Origin: Archivesica marissinica
Lineage: Eukaryota; Mollusca; Bivalvia; Venerida; Vesicomyidae
Length of the DNA: 64,000 nucleotides
Reading direction: 5' to 3'
NCBI GenBank assembly: GCA_014843695.1
Contig: CM026403.1
Location: forward strand, 7,000,978-7,064,977
Shown: positions 23,681-33,659 of the stretch, piece by piece
Numbering within the stretch: the stretch's first letter is position 1
How the letters are laid out: each line of letters starts with the position of its first letter
Made by a program: the position numbers and the translations under genes
The notes under the pieces: generated by a model
Database searches by the model: none
What the model saw: only the letters and a program-made list of their open reading frames with translations
What the model was told of the DNA's origin: nothing

Positions 23681-24876
23681 TTTTGAACATAATTATTTTG
23701 TGTTGATGAAATACCCCTTAAATAGAATTATGGCGCACGCAAATAGAATTAGGTTAGCAAAAGAAAATGTTTTCCAAATCAACAATCTAGACTTCAGGAA
23801 GAGATTAAAAAGATTGTTTTCTTCTAATTTAATGTTGTTTTTCTTTTAATACCGTATATTATTTACAGAAATAACATTTCCCCATTTTGTCCTTTTTTTC
23901 AGAATCAAAAACTCGTCATTTAATTTAATTAAACGTTTCTGTGACAGTGTGGTGCGGTAGGCCGTTTACTAATGTTGGCAAAACGTGTGGCGCAAACCAT
24001 TTGTTTTATTAATTTGCATGTTTCATCATTTTATATATTGTATCTATAGCTTTTGTATTATACATGTAAATGATAAATGCAATAAAAGATTTATATTGCT
24101 AAATTGAAATCGAATGAATGCAAATACTTATATGTCATAGGGAATAGGAACATATAAGCTGGCTAGCATGTCTAAATATCAAAATCTAAAAGATAAAGAT
24201 AGGCATAAAATAAAACATTAACTTTTAGATCTGCGTCTATCAATATTTATATATATATATATATATACAAATTCCCCTAGGCGCAAACTGTTTACAACTC
24301 TGATCAAATTGCGAATATGCGCTGACTGATCCAACTCTGCACATTTCGCGCATGCTGCAAGACCAATCTGCTCAGTTGCTTGGAATAAAATGGAAAAATG
24401 CTAGTTTTTATTTTATGGTTTCCAATGAAACATAGAAATTTATCAGTGAAATAAAATGTGTTATTGCACTGGTTGAACGCAGTGGAATAAAATAGTTTAT
24501 TTCTCACTGCTTTGTATATTACGTCTTTGTACATTTTCGGACTCAAGTTGTCAAAAATGTGTTTGCAGAACAGTAATACGTCAAGTTAACACCTTCTTGT
24601 GGCCAAATGGTATATCCCAAAATAAAAGGAAAAGCGTGCAATACAGTAGTAAATCAACATGTCTTACTAAATATCTCGTTAAGAAAATTAACAAGGTTTT
24701 AACATATTTTAATATTACAATGCATATGTTCTGTAATACCATATTTTGAGATAACAATAATGTTAAAAGAAAACAGACATCTTTCCAAAATGCAGTTACG
24801 GACATCGATGTCTGTACACTTACATTAATTATTTTACGTTTGTTAAAATATGGCATCTAGTATAATTATATTTTAC
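23681..24876. other. Gene C intron, AT-rich
   Basis: About 1.2 kb with no gene seen; a (TA)n tract near 24245-24267. Confidence 0.55.
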
Positions 24877-25200
24877 CTTCAATGGCGGTAACAGTATATT
24901 TCCAACTCCATTCAGCAGTGGATTCCACGTCAATCGTTCATCAACCCATACCAGTGTTAAAAATCCTACTGTGTTCAGTTCGCCCTCAATTTCGTCAATT
25001 TTATTCAGTGACGTCAAATGGAATGTCACTGCTATATGCAACGGTGTTGAACAATCGAGGCATGGTCTAATATCTGGATTGTAGTCGTCCGAAGTAAGTG
25101 TCCGGAACAACGTATTTGTACCGTTGCTAATCGTGGCTGATGACGGAACTAGAAACAACGAACACAATAATACTCCCGTCAATATTCCTAGAATATCCAT
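24877..25200 (-). CDS. Cys-loop receptor subunit (nAChR-like) gene C, exon 1
   Basis: 324 nt, start ATG at 25200, donor AAG|GTAAAA, phase 0. Signal peptide MDILGILTGVLLCSLFLVPS, CLDC pair, WVDERLTWNP and LLPPLK at the exon end (LLPSSK in A and B). Joined to 21616-22545 it gives a protein of about 417 residues. The 2.3-kb intron contains a SINE and a minisatellite. The reading frame is intact, so C is a good candidate for an expressed gene. Confidence 0.86.
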
Positions 25201-25849
25201 GTCTTGTGTGTGGATGATGCATACGATTCTTCTAATAAACTGTGTTTGCTTATCTATGTTTTTGTAAAATAAAAATTAAACAAGCATTCGCTTCTACGAT
25301 CCATGTCAATTACATGAACTAGAACATTGCTGGAGCATCAGCTTCCGATATCGCACGAGCGTTGCCGCAGACACGTATCGAATCTGTAATCGAGTCCGTA
25401 CCTTGATATATGCAAGGTAGGAGTTACTGTACAACTCCTGATAAAACACGAAACTAAGTATTATAGGCGAATCTATTCCTATCAGTATTTTTGTGAATTT
25501 CCCAAAAGAATGCAAAAATAACAGTTTATGTAAATCAGCTAATTCCATGAATTGCGCTGAAGGAATTAGCTTGACAGATAATTATGCTATACAATTATAG
25601 AAAAATCCCACTGCTTGAATACCACCAGTATTACTAATATGTAACATTTTCTTTGAATCCGAATTTTATTTTGTTACGAACAATTAATGCATACTTTAAC
25701 GTTTACCTGTTTACGTCAACTACAATACATATAGTCATGTTTTATAAGGGCAAGTACGTACGTTGTTAAAGATATGTATGTCATATTGGTCCTACACCAA
25801 TATCGCCATGGTCACAATACACGCGCATCCCATTTCAATTGCAACCATC
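25201..25849. other. Upstream region of gene C
   Basis: AT-rich, no recognised gene or repeat. Confidence 0.5.
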
Positions 25850-26246
25850 AGGTCAGACACAGCTATTGCAATTTCCATAGGCCACCATTATAACACACAG
25901 TGCCATTAGGTTTCCCCCAAAAATAGTTTGGCACAAAAGACAGTAGTTTTCAACAGAATGGTCTTTGAGCCACAGGAAAATGTCAAATTTCAATGGGGTT
26001 GACCAATTGCGGTTTTTTTCCCACTGCGTTTATAATATGCTGTTTATTTGTCACCAACAGTCTGCAAATAGTTTTAAATATTCCATAAAAGAAGCTCATA
26101 TATTGTATTTTAATATTTAGAAGTCATTTTCACTATTTGTGACAATACCTACTCAGCCAATCAGTTCATGTATCAATAACTCTTAAGGGCTTCCCTACAC
26201 CGTTTCAACCAATCCCAGACCACTATATCAATAACACAGTCTGACC
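25850..26246. mobile_element. MITE-like element, copy 1
   Basis: About 397 bp with ends AGGTCAGAC and GTCTGACCT as perfect inverted repeats. A second, diverged copy in the same orientation lies at 28571-28986. Internal sequence is AT-rich with no coding capacity. No clear target-site duplication. Confidence 0.6.
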
Positions 26247-26934
26247 TAAAGACATTTTTTTTGCGTTTCATTTAATATAAAAGATATATACCATTACAAT
26301 AAACATTTCTGCACATAAATATGACTTTCTCATGTCTTCCACATCACCATTGCACAGCACATGCCTTCAAATGGGACACTATGCAGTGTGCTTAACATAG
26401 ACTGTTGGCCATTTTTGCAATATAACTCTAAATAAGACAGTTATAATGTCGTCACATATTAATCTTTACACTAACAGTGTAATATTTCTCATGAATATAT
26501 GAAATAATGTCTGCATGATACATACATACCACATTTATAGTATTAGATAAGACATTGTGGTGATTAGGGACAATTATTTTACCCCACCCACTGCAAAACA
26601 AGGGTTTTTTGAAGAATGGAACTAAATCTTGCACCAGGAAGTTACTGAAAGGAAATCATTATTTGCATGGAGCACACAAAATGTAACACAGACAAAAAGG
26701 AAGACAACAAACATGGAAAATGATGGTCAATACAAATGCTGAGTTGGTCAGGCAGCTTACTGTAGGTCACATGACAGTATGAAATGGCAGAAATGTAACT
26801 ACAATATGCATTTAACTTCAGCTAGTGTGTCTTGAACAAGCACTGTGAGAGGACTACAACTGTGCATTGCCTCTTGAAATATGACATTTCATCTTAGGGA
26901 GATGAAGTTTGTTGCAAATATTAATAAATTACTT
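26247..26934. other. AT-rich intergenic sequence
   Basis: No recognised feature in about 690 bp. Confidence 0.5.
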
Positions 26935-27516
26935 AAGAAATAATAAGTATCAACAGTGGTAGCCTTCGTGATATATTTCTACGCATAAGAACGACACACT
27001 CGGGTTATTCTGCGATATACCACGGTTCGGCCTTCGTGATATATTTCTACGCATAAGAACGACAAACTCGGGTTATTCTGCGATATACCACGGTTGATAC
27101 TTATTATTTCGATTCTAGCACGACTTACTTCTAATAATTTTAAAGGAGTATTTTCTTCAAACGCCGCTGCATTTGGCTTTCGAAATTTCCTCCCGCGTAT
27201 GACGTTATTTTTTATGGAAAATATCAATCTAGTGCATAAATGAACAAACGTTGTAACTGATCAATAATTTTATTTATTTTGTCAAATAAAACTGTACAGA
27301 ATAGTAACTGAAACGTTACTTAACAGAAAAACAAGATGGACAAGAGATTATCTGATTCTAAAAATAGCTCACTTCCGTGACTTCCAACGGTATTTTTTAC
27401 AAACATCACGTGACTTTCATTCATAAAACTTTACACGCATTGTATAAATGACGTAGCCAAAACACGGTGCGCGTGCAGCATAGTTCAAGGTAGGTATATT
27501 GCAGAATAACCCGAGA
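26935..27516. mobile_element. Inverted-repeat element with internal 68-bp tandem duplication
   Basis: A 68-bp segment starting CCTTCGTGATATATTTCTAC occurs twice in tandem (about 26962-27095), bracketed by GAAATAATAAGTATCAAC and its reverse complement. The part CTCGGGTTATTCTGCGATAT recurs inverted at about 27492-27515, so the block could be a non-autonomous DNA transposon whose left end has been duplicated. Confidence 0.45.
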
Positions 27517-28570
27517 TTGATTTTACTCTACACGTATGTATGTTATTAGCTGGGTCGTGTTAGAATGAAATATAACCACTCAAAAGCAATGAATATGCAT
27601 ATTTGTGCCATATATTTTACTGAAATTCTTTTTGTGAGACCCTTGATTGCTAATGGAACCAATTGCAAGCTTGTTTCAATTAAACAACACTATTTCCTAA
27701 TGAAAAACGCAAATTTAACCATAACAGACTCACACTAAAGGACAGAGATATCAATTATAAAGTATTAACACTAATAAAGGGAGGTAATTTGAACATACCA
27801 GCCTGCTTATAGGTTCCTATATGCCATTATTTACTCAGTACAATGCATTATTTATCATTTTTTGGGTTCATTTTATATCAGGCAATGTAAAATGCCCACC
27901 TTTCATTGTTTAGCTGCATTCACATTGGGCTTATTGTGCCACAATAGGCATCTTTAGTGAAGTTTCAATAAATCAAATCCAATGTTGTAGGTCTGAACCA
28001 GCATAGTAATTCTTATCAACAGTAATTAGAATGAAAGCTCTCTGGAAAATTGCACCACAATAAGTACTGCGAAGGAAACTGACAAATTTTAACAAGCGCA
28101 CATGGAATATGGTGACAGAATTTGCGACATATATGTCGCTGAAGCCATTTATTGACTCGCGGTTATGTGAAAAACTGCATTTTCCAGGCCCTACTGTTGT
28201 ATGTATTAGGAACCCCTTTGAATTATTATTTAAGCTTAAAATGGTCCATAATGTACACCATAAAGTAATTCCCAACTTGATAAACTAGTATATGTGATTC
28301 AGATGTTGCAAATATCTCAGCACAGTCTTTGTATCACAGAGAATAAGGATTAATCTTCATTGTAAACAATACATAAACACCTCAGAACTATGTTATGTAA
28401 CACCCTGTCTGGGCTCATATTGCATAGCTACCTATTGTTTCCAGCACGCACACATTCAAATCATATTGCCATGTAGTTAATCAAGCTATAAATTGAAAAT
28501 AAGCCTCTCCCAGGCAGCATTTTGGTGTGTAGTACTTTTCAAATAATATCATTCTTTACATTGTCCTTTA
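27517..28570. other. AT-rich intergenic sequence
   Basis: No recognised feature in about 1.05 kb; the open frames here have no domain features. Confidence 0.5.
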
Positions 28571-28986
28571 GGTCAGACACAGCTATTGCAATTTCCATAG
28601 GCCACCATTATAACACACAGTGCCATTAGATTTTCCCCTTTGAGCCACAGGAAAATGTCAAATTTCAATGGGGTTGACCAATTGCGTTTTTTTATTATTT
28701 CCCACTAAAGGCACCCACCCTCTACTCTGAAGGTAATTTGGTGGTGAATGTTGCACTGACACCTGCATTTATAATATGCTGTTTATTTGTCACCAAATAG
28801 TCTGCAAATATTTTTAAAAATTCCAAAATGAAGCTCATATATTGTATTTTAATATTTAGAAGTCATTTTCACTATTTGTGACAATACCTACTCAGCCAAT
28901 CAGTTCATGTATCAATAACTCTTATGGGCTTCCCTACACCGTTTCAACCAATCCCAGACCACTATATCAATAATACCGCCTGACCA
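28571..28986. mobile_element. MITE-like element, copy 2
   Basis: Copy of 25850-26246, same orientation, with GGTCAG / CTGACC ends and an insertion of about 55 bp (around CACCCACCCTCTACTCTG) plus a deletion relative to copy 1. Confidence 0.6.
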
Positions 28987-30389
28987 TCACACAAATTTAC
29001 ACCCACGAAGAATTTTGCGTTGTACAGAGATTTTGTCAGTCGAAAATTGTAGTTGGTTGGTTGTTTATTTATCTTTTCCCGTTACTGACGGCGTGGAATG
29101 TTGATTCGGAGATGTTTATCGATAATTCTAATGATAGCTTTGACATTGAAAGATCTTCCTCTGGTTAGAAAGTGACGGTTTTGTGTCTTGGGGAGGGGAT
29201 ATGATACTGGTATTAGAACACATAATGACATCCCGTGTTTAATATGGATCTGTTTGTTGTGAGGGGCTGTTAACGGCTGGATACCAAAAGGAATTGGGGC
29301 TTATATAAAGTCAGATAGTAATGATGGTCTGATAATGACACATAGTGTTAATTAGGTTATCGGCTCACTATAGAACAGCTCGTTGGAGGTGTTCTAGTAT
29401 TTGACATGGTTAGCGGGAGAGTCGTGGTTGAGTTACGGTACTTGAGCAGGGAATCAGGCGGGAATAAGGAAGAATATTCTCCACAAAATATATTCCCAAT
29501 CTAAATGCGTTACTATGGCTATGTCATTATTGTTCACCTTCCTCTATTTGACCGTCGTACACAATAACCATCATTTCTATGCGCCTCACACAATGGTATC
29601 ACCCCCTCAAATGCATGTCCCACAGAAACTGCCTTTAAAACGCCCGTTCTCATTCAACCTTCACTTTCTAACCAGTGGAAGACTTTTCAATGCCAAAGCT
29701 ATCAATAGAATTATCGATGAAACATCTCCGAATTTTATGCCCATAATTTCTTGTTGTTTGTGGGGTGATTTTTGTTCTCAGAGTTATATACAATATAGCC
29801 AATGTCCAACGTATACCAAATATGACTTTCTAACTATGGACAGTGAAACTATTAGTTCTTTTCTTAAAATGTGTTGCATTTATATGTATTGGGCGCACGT
29901 TCTTATTATAACCTTCTTCTTGACCTTCGCCTTGTTTTCATCGCATGTATGTACGGTAATAATGTTCGTTCGAGAATGTCATTGACCTAGTACCTCTGTC
30001 TTCAGTTCTCTAGGTTTTCTGTAAGCCTTACCTCGTCCTTACCTCATTGTCATATGACGTACCCCGGACGCACGAGAAGGATGTGTATCAGAGGATCCAA
30101 CTCTAGCTATATGTGGGTGTATATTCGTAGGTACCAGGTTATGCATGCAAGATATAAACACATTGTTCATGTTCTGCCAAATGTATGCTGATCAGTCTCT
30201 AAATGATTTCTATCTATCTTCCTCTAATGTCGAAATACTCGCGGGGATGTAGACATGTTGCGCGTCAAAAACCGCAAAGTAATTAAAAAGTATGAATAGT
30301 TAAAAGCATAAATATAAGAAAGTAATGAAAAAATAAGTTGGGTTAAGAGTTTAAAAGCAGCTGTGCAGAACAACTAGGGGCTGGTATGA
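28987..30389. other. Intergenic; weak 156-codon open frame at 29515-29985 (+)
   Basis: About 1.4 kb. The open frame at 29515-29985 starts with a hydrophobic MAMSLLFTFLYLTVV segment and ends with another hydrophobic stretch, but shows no recognisable domain, no supporting splice context and no paralogue in the window. I do not call it a gene. Confidence 0.4.
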
Positions 30390-30560
30390 TCAATACAGCA
30401 CACTGCCGCATTGAATTGCTCTATTGTAGGAAGTTTGACAATGTCAGGAGGGAGATGGTTCCAATGGTAGATTGTTCTTGGAAAAAAGGAAAACTTGTAG
30501 TAGTCTGTAGTTGCTGTAATTAACCTATAGCTTAAGGAATGGCAGTGGGTGGCGTGCAGG
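30390..30560 (-). pseudogene. Relic of a non-LTR retrotransposon RT C-terminus
   Basis: The minus strand reads TTDYYKFSFFPRTIYHWNHL followed by PPDIVKLPTIEQFNAAV. The FFPRTI-x-x-WN-x-LP pattern is characteristic of the extreme C-terminus of CR1/L2/Jockey-type reverse transcriptase proteins. Only this short end is recognisable; the surrounding 30300-30800 may be its decayed remainder. No catalytic residues are present. Confidence 0.7.
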
Positions 30561-31248
30561 ACGGGAGCGAGGAACTAGGTAATTTTCAATGGGGATAGCA
30601 ACCAGATCATTATGAATTTATACATACGGGACAACCTACTGTCAATACGCCGTTAATCTAGTCTGTAGATTTAGGGAATGCAACATGTCTGTAACACTAG
30701 ATATACGATAGAAGTCAGCCTTTATCTTCAGAATAGAACGTTCATGTAAGATACCTGCTGTACCCTAGTGAGATATGGTGCCACAACATACTGTGTATTA
30801 CTGTATATTATCCATTTAGAATAATTGATAATTGTGTTCATTAGTTTAAACATATTTATTTTCTGTCAATACATGATTATTTACAACAACTGATATAAAG
30901 AATTGGACAGAAATCTGTATAGCTTATGATTGTCCTCTCCTTGTGTTCATTGATTTTGTTGAGAATTGATAAGTACTTCTATATATCAGAGTGGGAACTG
31001 GGATTTCAAGGTATATCTGGTACAGCTGGCACAGTTGGCACATAATACCAGGTCATCCAATTAATATGTGTTAATCTAATACATGTACATATCTAAACCA
31101 GACATTGTACCAAATGAGTGACGTCGTAGGCCAACATGATATTAATTGTGATTGTTTGATAATTGTTTTTAAAAAAATCGGTATATTACATTCATGACGT
31201 TCTTCTTTATGAATAAGGCCTATATAAGCATATATATTATGTATATTA
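30561..31248. other. Intergenic AT-rich sequence
   Basis: Left part probably decayed retrotransposon; nothing else recognised. Confidence 0.45.
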
Positions 31249-31250
31249 TA

Positions 31251-31450
31251 CTAGAGGACATAGAACACGCATTATATGATTATTATTACATGAACACGAA
31301 ATACGAAATATTTCATCAAAGATATTTCACATATTTGTTACAAAACACAAACTGAACAACTTTAAGAACATGCATATATGTATTTATATAGTTATTGTTT
31401 TTCATGTAAAAACACACTTATCCGAAGTGTGCGTTTTCGATGTCCTCTAG
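31251..31450. mobile_element. MITE with TA target duplication
   Basis: 200 bp bounded by CTAGAGGACAT...ATGTCCTCTAG inverted ends (imperfectly extended to about 23 bp) with TA on both sides (31249-31250 and 31451-31452), as produced by Tc1/mariner/pogo-type transposition. No coding sequence. Confidence 0.68.
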
Positions 31451-31452
31451 TA

Positions 31453-31978
31453 TACATTCAGTAGTAAGATTCAAGTGTTCTCGGCAGTAGATCACAGTCA
31501 GTGTCGAGTAAATGATCAATACACGTCAGTATTTATAATGTCACGATCATCACGTTCTCCGGCGTATCACCATATTATTGACGCAGGCACACCTTTTGTT
31601 TGTTTCAATCGGACTAGTTAAACGACCTTCCCCTGTGGAACTCCTGCGTTCGGATCTTTCATATGCGGCACGTGCCAGACTCGTACTATTGAAGTGCACA
31701 CTACGAATGCCCTACTATCTCACGGAAGGGTGTTACGTGTTTCGAACTTTCATTTTGACTGGCTTTAGTGTGTAATTACCGGTTCTGATTCTAAGCATCA
31801 TTTCATACTGAACACAGGTATAAATGCCAAAAAGACACAACGGTGTATAATACATTAGACATCGTTCATTTATATAAGCTAACCGTTTATTTCAAGCTTA
31901 TACGTCGCCTATGTAATTGTCCATGGAACACTAGATCAAGGATTAGACAAACGGCATTACAAATGTGGAGTGTGTTAT
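31453..31978. other. 3' flank of receptor gene D
   Basis: About 31480-31560 is distantly similar to the flank of genes A-C at 17640-17715 (GTAGATC..GATGATCAAT..CGTCAGT), showing that D belongs to the same duplication series. A minus-strand AATAAA at 31886-31891, 88 nt after the D stop, is a candidate poly(A) signal. Confidence 0.5.
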
Positions 31979-32914
31979 CTAATCATTGATTCTTGCTTTC
32001 AACGAATACAAAAGCATGCCAAGTGTGATAGATACATAATATAGTAGAAACACAACACAACATAGTCTGTCCAAACCGGACGCAACGTCTTGCCACGTTA
32101 TACAAATGCTGTTAGATTTTGGCGTAGTTTCTTCTGTTTCTAGAACATTAGCGATGTGTGCGACCTCATGGTCATCTCTCTTGTCGAAAACATCATTTTG
32201 GTTATTTGGTTTTCTTTGATCAGAACTATTTACCATTTTGGAAATCATTATAAATGCAGACGACATTTTGATCGCAGAATCAGTGTAAAAGATTCGCATG
32301 TTAAATAGAACACAAATCATGACCAACACACTTCCGATAAATAATGACGTCAGAAAATAACAGAGCAATGACATTGGAGCAGACGTTTTTGGTATGTTGT
32401 CACTTACCAACGTCATAAAAACAGCAAACGAGAGTAGAATCGTTATCGTATACGAGATTCGCTCACCGCTCTCAATAGGTATCGCAAATGCAAGGCAATC
32501 TAAAATGCTCAGAAACAATAGTGGTAATAGGACATTTACGACAAAAAATTCGGATCGTCTGATAAATGTTAAGCCAAATTTTACAAACGAGATATTACTG
32601 ATTGTGTATGTGTATGTAGATGTCGTTCCCAGCTTCCATTCCCCGTTTTCATGGTAAAATGGCGTCTCTACGTGGTCGTCTGGTGCAACTAATCGGATTT
32701 CGCTAGCCAGGTATGACCATGCTGTGAACGCTATCCAACACGACTGCTTGTCGAACGGATAATTGTATACATCGTATGCACACCTTGATTGGAAGACGTC
32801 ACCCGGATGCCATATCATTGTTCCATTGTACAAAACACGCAAGAGAGCACTGTCTGCGTTGAGACGGCTGATTTTTCTTGCTGAGTTGCCCAAAAGTATC
32901 TGCGGTGTCCATAT
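31979..32914 (-). CDS. Cys-loop receptor subunit (nAChR-like) gene D, exon 2 (first exon not found)
   Basis: 936 nt ending in a stop, acceptor TTTTTCAG. Begins IWTPQILLGNSARKIS; Cys-loop CAYDVYNYPFDKQSC; FIRRSEFFVV; SGER before M2; four membrane spans; C-terminus LKARIND. The frame is fully open. It is the most diverged member here (RLVAPDDHVETPFYHENGEW; M3-M4 loop QRKPNNQNDVFDKRDD). No exon resembling the 324-nt first exon of A-C is seen between 32915 and 64000; a SINE and a retrotransposon occupy the expected place. Either the first exon is farther away or strongly diverged, or D is a 5'-truncated duplicate. Confidence 0.8.
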   Translation of the reverse strand: MWTPQILLGNSARKISRLNADSALLRVLYNGTMIWHPGDVFQSRCAYDVYNYPFDKQSCWIAFTAWSYLASEIRLVAPDDHVETPFYHENGEWKLGTTSTYTYTISNISFVKFGLTFIRRSEFFVVNVLLPLLFLSILDCLAFAIPIESGERISYTITILLSFAVFMTLVSDNIPKTSAPMSLLCYFLTSLFIGSVLVMICVLFNMRIFYTDSAIKMSSAFIMISKMVNSSDQRKPNNQNDVFDKRDDHEVAHIANVLETEETTPKSNSICITWQDVASGLDRLCCVVFLLYYVSITLGMLLYSLKARIND

Positions 32915-33200
32915 CTGAAAAAGAACGACGATGTGCTTTCAAACAAGTTCTAGTCATTGTACTTCTGTCACATTACATGTGTAACTACAATACTGAAATA
33001 CATGTTTATAAGTACACGATTTCATTACTAAATATTCATTTTGTACTACCTACTTTTGGAGCCTTTGTAGTTTAAAGTCAGGAGCGTTTTTTCCTTTGAC
33101 CGAGTTAATAAAATATTATTGAACTAAAAATAACGTTGAATAGAAATATTAGCTAGTCTGAATTATATATTATAATAATTACGTAACTAGTTATAAACTG
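32915..33200. other. AT-rich sequence upstream of gene D exon 2
   Basis: No exon or repeat recognised. Confidence 0.5.
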
Positions 33201-33384
33201 TATTTATTTTACAACGAAGCAAGTTTTAGCAACTTATATTAATCACTCTCGTTGTTGCGGATGAAAGTTTACCGGAGTACCTCGGGGAAAATCCACCTGT
33301 CCAATCTGGCGACCACCGTACCATCTCACATACTTTCCGGTCCGAGGATCCCGGATTGCATTGGCGAGAAGCGAACGCGCTAAC
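33201..33384 (-). mobile_element. tRNA-derived SINE, family 1, interrupted by the retrotransposon
   Basis: Minus-strand copy of family 1 whose head breaks off within the D-arm region (GCGAACGCGCTAAC) exactly where the microsatellite tail of the retrotransposon begins. The missing 5' head is not found on the other side of the retrotransposon. Confidence 0.75.
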
Positions 33385-33659
33385 AGATAGATAGAGATAG
33401 ATAGATTTCTTTATTTATAGAGGGTGACCTAATTAGTTTTGAACTAATCCTCCTTAGGGCCCTCTTCAATTTGTTAACACTATAGAATAAATGTACATAC
33501 ACAATAATTTTAACATAGTTATGCCGTACAATATACATGCATAATGTTGTACAATGTAACTTAAACAACAGCCTAAGTAAATCAGGTACTTTGATAGAAA
33601 TACAAAACGACATAAGCATATTGATTTACAATCATTATATAAATATAACTGTCTAGTGT

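Noticed and set aside
25850..28986. LTR retrotransposon bounded by two 400-bp direct repeats
   Set aside because: Repeat ends are inverted GGTCAG/CTGACC rather than TG...CA, and no gag/pol-like coding sequence lies between them.
29515..29985. 156-codon frame with a hydrophobic start
   Set aside because: No recognisable domain, no paralogue, AT-rich surroundings; kept only as a note.
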